A DNA stretch of 64,000 nt. Source: Novosphingobium album (ex Hu et al. 2023) (GTDB taxonomy: Bacteria; Pseudomonadota; Alphaproteobacteria; Sphingomonadales; Sphingomonadaceae). The position numbers were made by a program, and so were the translations under genes. A model generated the notes under the pieces. The model did no database searches and was not told the origin of the DNA. It saw only the letters and a program-made list of their open reading frames with translations. This document shows, one piece after another, positions 57,499-64,000 of this stretch (its first letter is position 1; every line of letters starts with the position of its first letter). The stretch is taken from positions 1-64,000 of the forward strand of contig NZ_JALHLE010000023.1 of assembly GCF_022832385.1 (NCBI RefSeq). Direction: 5' to 3'.

Positions 57499-58992
57499 AT
57501 GGTGACCCCGACAAGCATACGCGGCAAGGTCGCGGATGGCGCAATACTGCTGACGTTCGTTCGGATATTCACCCGGGTGTTCGACTTTGTTACGCTGATC
57601 ATCCTGACAAGGCATCTGCTGCCTCGGGAATTTGGTCTTGTAGCGATCGCCTTGACTGTCATGCAGATCACCGAGGCGGTCATGGAAATGCCGACCGCGC
57701 AGGTTTTGTTGCAGATCGCAAGTCCGAAGCGACGGCATCTGGATACCGCATTTACGCTTTCCTTGCTGCGTGGCCTTGCCATCGGCGTGTTCCTGTGTGC
57801 GGTCGCATGGCCGTTAGCCCTTTTTTACGGCGACATGCGGCTGGTCGCGCTCATCTGCGCACTGGCGCTAGCGCCGGCCACGCGCAGTCTGCGAAGCCCC
57901 AAGCTTTTCGAATACTACAAGGCCATGCGCTTCGGCCCCGATGCTTTGGCCGAGACAATCGGAAAAGCCGCTGCCCTTGTTGCCTCGGCGTCGGTCGCGA
58001 TAGCTACGGGCAGCTATTGGGCCATCGCTATCGCTACGATTACCGCACCTTTCGTAGGTGCACTGGCCAGTTTCGTGATTGCCCCGTACAGGCCGCGGCT
58101 AACGCTGGTCCACTGGCGTCTTTTCCATAAATATATTGGCTGGAACATGGCGGGGCAGGTCGCCAGTGCCCTGAATTGGCAGTGCGACCGTTTCACATTG
58201 GGCAAGCTGACGTCGCAAACAACGTTGGGCCTGTTTTCGATTGCCAAAGATCTGGGGTCGACTGTGCTGAAGGCGATGATCGACACGCTCGCGCGTCCGA
58301 TCATTGTCGCGTTTTCAACGGTCAGGCATGATTCCGTCCGGCTTGCGACTGCCTTTTCCAAGGTCATTAGCGTGACCTATTCCATCGGTTTGCCGGTCGC
58401 CGTGGGCCAGGCCCTGTTGGCCCGGGAATTCATTTTTCTGATCTTTGGACCCAAATGGGTGGAAGCGGCACCCGTGTTCCAGGCCGTTTGTCTTGGCTTC
58501 ATTCCGGGTTTCTATTCCAACACATCATCTGCGCTTTTTTATGCACTCGGAAAGCCCGAATTGGTCTTCAGCAGAAATTTTGCCGATTTTGTCTTTCGCG
58601 TGCCCCTGATGATCGGAAGCATACTGCTGTTTGGCTGGATTGGTGCGGCATACGCCCTGGTTCTCGCGGAGGTGTGGCTGGCCTTGATCTGCCTCACCAA
58701 GGTGAGCAAGCTCCTGGACGCATCCTGGACAAGTCAAATTGTGCCGCTCTGGCGAGGAATGCTGAGCGTCCTTGCCATGACTGTTGCTGTGGAAATGGCA
58801 CGCTGGGACAGTCCTCGGATCGAGAATGTGGCGGCAGCTGTCGATTCTCTGCTGAGGATAGTTCCGCTAGCGGCGGTGGTTTATGTCGCCACCCATATTG
58901 CCACCTGGTGGTTTAGCGGCCGCCCGGAAGGAGTCGAGTGGACGGCGCTGGGCCTGGTTCGTTCAAAATTTAGAAAGCCAGCCATCCTGTAG
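57499..58992 (+). CDS. Wzx-like oligosaccharide flippase
   Basis: 497 residues, 12-14 membrane helices. FTRVFDFVTLIILTRHLLP and REFGLVAIALTVMQITE match polysaccharide_synt/MATE-like exporters (Wzx/ExoT). NMAGQVASALNWQCDRFTLG and LGLFSIAKDLGS are typical. Would translocate lipid-linked repeat units. ATG at 57499 chosen because it begins the family homology. Confidence 0.93.
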   Translation: MVTPTSIRGKVADGAILLTFVRIFTRVFDFVTLIILTRHLLPREFGLVAIALTVMQITEAVMEMPTAQVLLQIASPKRRHLDTAFTLSLLRGLAIGVFLCAVAWPLALFYGDMRLVALICALALAPATRSLRSPKLFEYYKAMRFGPDALAETIGKAAALVASASVAIATGSYWAIAIATITAPFVGALASFVIAPYRPRLTLVHWRLFHKYIGWNMAGQVASALNWQCDRFTLGKLTSQTTLGLFSIAKDLGSTVLKAMIDTLARPIIVAFSTVRHDSVRLATAFSKVISVTYSIGLPVAVGQALLAREFIFLIFGPKWVEAAPVFQAVCLGFIPGFYSNTSSALFYALGKPELVFSRNFADFVFRVPLMIGSILLFGWIGAAYALVLAEVWLALICLTKVSKLLDASWTSQIVPLWRGMLSVLAMTVAVEMARWDSPRIENVAAAVDSLLRIVPLAAVVYVATHIATWWFSGRPEGVEWTALGLVRSKFRKPAIL

Positions 58993-59369
58993 GTTAGGAT
59001 CCGACCGGGATCGGCCAGAACCTGCAGCTGGCCAAGTCTACTCACAATGGCAAACTCGTTACGTCCAATGCCCGGTTGCGACCGGGAGGCAATTTGGCAA
59101 AATCTCGTATCAGTCCTTTTGCAGACGGAAGTGATTGTGCTGTCAGCATTTGCTCAGGTCTTGGTCAAGGAGGCCAGTCCGATGAAGAATTACCCGGACG
59201 ATGTTTCGGGCCTTGCGCTGCTCTCGTCCATGGTTTCCAGGCACCCGAAAGGTCGTTCGGGTAAACTTGGCCTGTCTGACAACGGATGTGAGTTGCGGAG
59301 TTCGGGAACTGCGCTGGTGGCGCGGAATGATCCGACTCTTCGTGGTCCGGTCCATGGCGGACGGCAGCG
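58993..59369. other. Gap between flippase and polymerase
   Basis: About 375 bp; small open frames (for example around 59047-59379) lack family features. I see no gene; it may contain debris or the ribosome site of the polymerase. Confidence 0.4.
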
Positions 59370-60845
59370 GTGGCACTGACATTCATCGGATGGTTGGAAC
59401 TGGCCATCGGCATCATCCTGCTAATTGCCGGTTCGCTGCGAAGCACGTTTGCTTTCATGTTACTGACGGGGCTGCTCGGCGGTTCGGCGGCAATACTCCT
59501 GCCCAGCCTGGGCGGATCTTCGATTCCGCCGCTCGAACTTGCAATCCTGTTCGTCTACGTTCGGATGCTTTCTCCTGAGCGTGGCAATTTCACATTGTTG
59601 TATGATGCGCTGTGGGCGAACAGCGCCCTGCTCCTTTTCACCGCGTACGGGATCGCCATCGCGTTCCTTGGGCCTCATCTGTTTGCAGGCCAGATCAACG
59701 TTACTCCAATGCGCGTGGGCGAGGCGACTGGACTGTTCGATACCGATCCTCTCATGCCATCGTCGCAGAATATCACATCCGCCTTCTACATGTTCGGGTC
59801 TCTGCTCGTGGCTATTGCGGCGCACACTGTTTGCCGGCGAAATAGCGAAGGCCTCAACACCATGATATCCGCCGGCATCGCAATCGGCTGGTGGCACATT
59901 GCGCTCGGCATCATCGATCTCATCACCCGCGACACATCGGCGGCAACCTACCTGGACCTGATGCGGAACGGCAATTATGCGCAACTCGACCAGTCGTCGC
60001 AGGGTTTTGTCCGCATCAGGGGGCTGTTCACCGAAACCTCTGCGTTCGCCGAATTCGGCTTCGGCTATTTCGTCCTCAGTGCCGAGCTGTGGTACCGCTC
60101 CATCCGGCCCCGGGCGACCGGCATTCTTGCTCTTTGTCTGGCGGCGATCCTTTTCTTCAGTACGTCATCGACCGCATACGTCAGCCTTTTCGCCTACGTC
60201 ACGTTCGTGGTTGCGAGGATGCTTTTGCTTCCACAGATGGTGGAAGGAAGCAGAGTAAGGCAGATCGCATTTTCCATTTTGGCCGGCGGCGTAATGGTGG
60301 CAGTGCTAATGCTGTCAGTGCCGGAATTGCCGTCTGCGATAGGCGATCTCGTATTGGATGCAACAGTTAACAAGTCGACGACAAGTTCCGGGCAGCAGAG
60401 ACTGTTCTGGGCGCTGCAAGGCTGGGATGCTTTTAAAGTGTCATATGGCCTCGGAATTGGTCCGGGAAGCTTCAGATCTTCAAGCATGATTACAGCGATA
60501 CTTGGATCAATGGGTGTGATTGGCGTCGTTACATTCACAACATATCTGATCCTCGTCTTTGCCCCATGGCGCGTCTCGACGTTTGCACGGGCCGCAGAGC
60601 CGCAGGATTCTGTAGGGGGCGCATTCGCGGTCGCCGCTCTACTCTGCCTGGCGCCGGCTGCCGTGGCATCTCCGAAGCCCGATCCCGGTACGAATTTCGG
60701 CTTTTTTGCGGGCGTCGCGCTAGCCTCTCGATCACGCAAAACCAGATCACACGCGCCTCATCCCGGCAGACGGGTCGGGCAGCATCCAGCTGTGATCTCC
60801 GAAAAGGAGGATCTGCTTGCCAATGCGAACGCATCGTTCCCTTGA
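59370..60845 (+). CDS. Wzy-like O-antigen/exopolysaccharide polymerase
   Basis: 491 residues with about 11 membrane helices and a large central loop (RIRGLFTETSAFAEFGFGYF), as in Wzy/O-antigen ligase family. GLGIGPGSFRSSSM is a typical loop near the C-terminus. The last 35 residues are hydrophilic and odd (SRSRKTRSHAPHPGRR) and may reflect a frameshift or natural tail. The start is GTG at 59370, the only option after an upstream stop. Confidence 0.85.
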   Translation: MALTFIGWLELAIGIILLIAGSLRSTFAFMLLTGLLGGSAAILLPSLGGSSIPPLELAILFVYVRMLSPERGNFTLLYDALWANSALLLFTAYGIAIAFLGPHLFAGQINVTPMRVGEATGLFDTDPLMPSSQNITSAFYMFGSLLVAIAAHTVCRRNSEGLNTMISAGIAIGWWHIALGIIDLITRDTSAATYLDLMRNGNYAQLDQSSQGFVRIRGLFTETSAFAEFGFGYFVLSAELWYRSIRPRATGILALCLAAILFFSTSSTAYVSLFAYVTFVVARMLLLPQMVEGSRVRQIAFSILAGGVMVAVLMLSVPELPSAIGDLVLDATVNKSTTSSGQQRLFWALQGWDAFKVSYGLGIGPGSFRSSSMITAILGSMGVIGVVTFTTYLILVFAPWRVSTFARAAEPQDSVGGAFAVAALLCLAPAAVASPKPDPGTNFGFFAGVALASRSRKTRSHAPHPGRRVGQHPAVISEKEDLLANANASFP

Positions 60846-62064
60846 AAGACGGGCAGCGCCTTGAACCCCGGAGGCGCTAACTGATCAGTCTACGCAGCAG
60901 CTTGAAGTTACGATTCCCCTATCACGAAGGAAACGTGTCATTCTCGTTCATGTCCATCTCCCATACGGCTTCGGGCAGGACACCTGGCGCAGGCGCCATG
61001 ACGAAGGCTCTCTAATCGGCATCAACGATCCCGATCCCTATGGCTATAGACATGCCGAAAAGCTGGGTGCGGTAATGTCGTTCTCGATCGACCATCCTGA
61101 AAGTCGATTGGGATGGCTGATTCGAATGGGTTGGCGCTGGCTGCTTGGCTTTGACTTTTTACATGCCTTTCACAACCGCCATAAACTCGTTACCGCCGAG
61201 GTGGTCTGGACCCATACTGAATCGCAATTTCTCAGTGTTCTTCTGCTGTTTGAGTTGCTGCGGATCAAGCGGGACAAGCGCCCGCGCCTGATCGCACAAA
61301 GCGTCTGGCTCGTCGATGAATGGGACAGGAAACCTGCTGTTCACAAATGGCTATGTCGAACCCTGATCCGCAAAGCTGATGTGTTGACATTCCACTCGCC
61401 GGACAATCGCGCGAGGGCTCACGAACTGTTCCCCGGTCAGAAAACCGAGCTTGTTCTGTTCGGAATTCCGGTAGAACGGACCGTGGCTCCGGAATTCCGG
61501 GCCTCCGGTCCGCGCTTGCGCTTGCTGGCCGTTGGCAATGACCCCCAGCGCGACTGGGCAACCCTCATCGACGCGGTTGCAGGGATGCCTGACTGGCACC
61601 TCAGAATTGTTTCGCAGACCTGTCCATCGCGCCTTGCCGAAGGGGTGGACAATGTTGAAATCCTGCCCGTCTCGAGCAACGAGGAGCTGATGAGCCTCTA
61701 TAGCTCGGCGGACCTTGCCATTGTTCCGCTGGTCACGAATTTCCATGCGTCGGGGATTACCGCGCTGGAAGAGGCGGTGCTAATGGGCATACCCGTCATC
61801 GCGAGCGATACCGGCGGACTTCACGCCTACTTCAGTGATGACATGGTAACATATGTCGAGCCGGGAAATCACGCGGACATGCGCGCGGCGATCGAAGTGC
61901 TTACTTCGCAACCCGAAGCCAGGCTGGCCAAGGCGCGCCTGGCACAGACGCAAACGACGCACGAAGGCCTGAGCTCCTTCTCCTTTGCTCGCCGCCATGT
62001 CGAGATATCTCGCGCATTGCTTGAAAGAGGTGGCTTGGAGGCCGTCTCGAAAGTGGTTGAGTAA
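60823..62064 (+). CDS. Glycosyltransferase with uncertain or disrupted start
   Basis: The frame to 62064 carries RVILVHVHLPYGFGQDTW near 60934 and later EEAVLMGIPVIASDTGG, a GT4-type donor site. An ATG at 60823 with a strong AAAGGAGG upstream is in frame but meets TGA at 60862. Between 60865 and the next ATG (61075) no ATG, GTG or TTG start exists, and starting at 61075 would delete the first beta-alpha units. Either a nonsense mutation or an unusual start. Predicted transferase of the EPS cluster. Confidence 0.7.
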
Positions 62065-62634
62065 CCGAGGAGAGTTCGACCCGAGGCTTTCGCCAAAAAA
62101 TCCCTCTCCACCAGCAATTGCCCGATCTTGGCATGCAGATTCTCAATTTCCGCTTGGGCCTCCGCCTTGGACGCTTGCTCCCCGCCATCGAACAGGCTGG
62201 CCATCCCGTCCATCGCCTGACGCTTCCATCCCCCGATCATCGTATGGGGGATACCATGCTTGGCGGCCAGCTCCGCCAGCGTCGGTTCGCAACGGATCGC
62301 CTCCATCGCAACCTTCGCCTTGAATTCCGCGCTGTAGCGCTTCCTCGCCTTCTTCTTGCCCGTCCGTTCCTCACGTCGGGATGTGCTTAACATCCTGTCC
62401 AGATTTCCAGCACCACCTCAGCCCCCCTCACGATGGACAAGTAATCCATTGGGAGTAGCCCCCTGCCCGGCCTCACGGGACCGCGGCCGCTTACGACGAA
62501 GCTGCCCGTCGGCGTCAATGGTTGCCTACCTCGGAAACTCCGCGAAAAAATGGATTGTCCGATAGAGTAATCTGACCGCTCTAATTTCGGGCGCAGACTG
62601 CCCCGATTGCCCCACTGCAGAGCAATTATTCCAT
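62065..62634. other. Spacer containing IS3 OrfA relic
   Basis: About 570 bp; its left half is the IS3 OrfA relic, its right half has no gene I can recognise. Confidence 0.5.
62068..62393 (-). mobile_element. IS3-family OrfA transposase, truncated
   Basis: The minus frame from 62393 reads RKRYSAEFKAKVAMEAI, ELAAKHGIPHTMIGGWKRQ, and KIGQLLVERDFLAKASGR, a nearly complete IS3 OrfA with HTH and leucine-zipper parts. It ends against the 3' end of the glycosyltransferase gene and OrfB is missing. So the element is truncated and immobile. Confidence 0.85.
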
Positions 62635-63888
62635 TTGACTCAATCCATTCGCTACCGGCAACTGGAGGGCGAACGCCCGTCGTGGCAAGGCATTGCACCG
62701 GCGACCTGCCTTTTCCGCACCTTCGATGAGGAGCTTTTTTCTTTGAAATCCTCCGAACCGCCAAGTGCAAATATTATGCAGAAGAATAACTGTAGTGGTG
62801 ACCATAAGCATTCAGAGAGGGGATGGCGTGTTGATTTCTCTCTCGCGCTTTTCAACAGAACGGGGAAGTATTTCATAGGCAAAAGCTTGCTTGATGAAAA
62901 TGAGGATTTGATCGACCGCATCTCCTATTGGCGCGTATTCAGCAAGGACACACCTTGCGGCTTGAAGGCCCGGATATTGGGTAAGCTGGAGGCGATCGAA
63001 CGCGACTTGCGCGTGCAGCGGAAAGAGGACCGATGGCGGGCGAAAGCCGGGACCAAGCGCTGGCTGCATCTTGACCCGCTGACAGTCCTGCATCGCGAAC
63101 TGCGAGAGCAAGATGTCGTGCTCTGCCATGATCTCGGACCCGTTACGCATCCGCAGCTATTTGGACAAGGAACGGGCGATGTCTATGCAATGGCGTTTGA
63201 TTACATCCGCCAAGTGCAACCGCATATTGTGTTTGTAAGTCATGCAAGCTCAACAATATACCGAGACATCTACGGAAGTCCGCGAAAGAGTTCCGTAATT
63301 TGCCCGCCGATCCGGGCTGATTTGGGTAAGAGCATGCTTGTTGGGCCTGAAAATGTGACAGGTCCTTTTCTTCTGACTGTTGGAAGTATCGGGACCCGAA
63401 AGAATCAGGCTTCGGCCATTCGGGCATTTGCCGGCAGTGGGTTGCGCGCACGCGGGTATAGTTACGTTTTATGTGGAGAGATTGAACCGGGCGGTGACGA
63501 GGTAAAAGAACTCGCAAAAAAAACGGACGGAGTTGTCGTTCTTCCCTATGTATCGGATAGCAACATCCGCTGGTTATATGCCAATGCGCAAGCTTTTGTC
63601 CTTCCGAGCCTTCTGGAGGGCTTCGGCATGCCCGTGGCAGAGTCCATTGCTGCTGGCCTGATTCCCGTCGTTTCGCAAGGTGGAGTACTGGAGGAAGTCG
63701 CAGGGGAGGGATGTCTGACAATCGATTGCATGTCCGTGGAGGATATCAGCCGGGGCATGCTCGAAGCAGTGGATATGGATGCGGATGAGAAGAGTTCGAG
63801 GATTCGCAGGATGCAGGAGCACGTTCAGGCCTACTCCGAAGATACCTTTCATCGCCATTGGCGCAGTGTGCTGACTGGGCGTGATTAA
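62635..63888 (+). CDS. Glycosyltransferase family 4
   Basis: 417 residues if the first ATG is used. The conserved start WRVDFSLALFNRTGKYFIG lies near residue 60, so ATG at 62776 (MQKNNCSG) may be the true start. GSIGTRKNQASAIRAFAG and LEGFGMPVAESIAAGLIPVV are GT4 donor motifs. The first part is AT-richer. Further EPS transferase after the IS3 relic. Confidence 0.88.
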   Translation: MTQSIRYRQLEGERPSWQGIAPATCLFRTFDEELFSLKSSEPPSANIMQKNNCSGDHKHSERGWRVDFSLALFNRTGKYFIGKSLLDENEDLIDRISYWRVFSKDTPCGLKARILGKLEAIERDLRVQRKEDRWRAKAGTKRWLHLDPLTVLHRELREQDVVLCHDLGPVTHPQLFGQGTGDVYAMAFDYIRQVQPHIVFVSHASSTIYRDIYGSPRKSSVICPPIRADLGKSMLVGPENVTGPFLLTVGSIGTRKNQASAIRAFAGSGLRARGYSYVLCGEIEPGGDEVKELAKKTDGVVVLPYVSDSNIRWLYANAQAFVLPSLLEGFGMPVAESIAAGLIPVVSQGGVLEEVAGEGCLTIDCMSVEDISRGMLEAVDMDADEKSSRIRRMQEHVQAYSEDTFHRHWRSVLTGRD

Positions 63889-64000
63889 TAGGTCATCTGA
63901 CAGTTCATGCGCGATAACTGACTTTCGGATAGCGCCATCACCTCCTGCAACAACATCATCGACCATTGCTGCAAAGCTTGTGACAAGCTCAACGGCTAGG
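63889..64000. other. Right edge of the window
   Basis: About 110 bp after the last glycosyltransferase; no gene start or terminator recognised. Confidence 0.4.

Overview
The window looks like chromosomal DNA of a high-GC alphaproteobacterium of the Sphingomonadales, most like Novosphingobium or a close relative. This rests on gene content and order: ybgC-tolQRAB-pal, a hisBHAF/hisE operon, an alphaproteobacterial SspB followed by a sphingomonad-type hypothetical gene, a crtY-crtI-crtB carotenoid operon, thiC under a TPP riboswitch, and many short lipoproteins and DUF proteins. No similarity search was run, so the genus is inference.

Layout. 1-4.4 kb (minus): Tol-Pal envelope system. 4.5-8.3 kb (minus): HIT protein, hisE, a tiny PEP-CTERM protein, hisF, hisA, hisH, hisB. 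8.5-11.8 kb (plus): sspB, gmk, dapD, a DUF1810 gene and small proteins. 12-20 kb: metabolic and housekeeping singles (SRPBCC, F420-type LLM oxidoreductase, GMC oxidoreductase, TIM-barrel isomerase, cupin, K+ channel, YaiI, Rieske protein, PhnA). 20-26 kb: small exported proteins and lipoproteins, with an extragenic palindrome at 25.9 kb. 26-31.7 kb: thiC with its riboswitch, an SRAP-like protein lacking catalytic residues, a uracil-DNA glycosylase-family protein, MipA and a GNAT acetyltransferase. 31.8-36.6 kb (plus): carotenoid operon crtY-crtI-[Tdi1/DUF1851-like]-LOG-crtB plus a 48-residue membrane protein. 36.7-39.6 kb: Bcr/CflA efflux pump, DNA polymerase IV and an FlK-like thioesterase.

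39.8-45.6 kb is a decaying island. An MFS transporter and an alpha/beta hydrolase are both cut at one junction, a GPH-type transporter carries a one-base frameshift, an SDR is a mosaic holding what looks like a metallo-beta-lactamase fragment, and a TetR regulator has lost its DNA-binding domain. A cytochrome c and one SDR there remain intact.

45.8-64 kb is an accessory region. It opens with a SleB-type cell wall hydrolase and a LuxR-type regulator with a degenerate receiver. Next come an acidic orphan protein, a PilZ protein and a polysaccharide cluster: five glycosyltransferases, an O-acyltransferase, a Wzx-like flippase and a Wzy-like polymerase. The cluster is interrupted by transposase relics (IS3-like at 48.2 kb, IS5-like at 56.5 kb, IS3 OrfA at 62.1 kb) and an AT-rich island around the acyltransferase, so it looks assembled by transfer. 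Priming transferase and Wza/Wzc export genes are not in the window.

The most interesting points are the Tdi1-like gene inside the carotenoid operon, the regulator with Glu at the phospho-acceptor position, the SRAP homologue without Cys2, the PEP-CTERM microprotein among histidine genes, the thiC leader with a hairpin over its Shine-Dalgarno, and the mosaic structure of the polysaccharide cluster. No tRNA, rRNA, CRISPR array or replication origin was seen.
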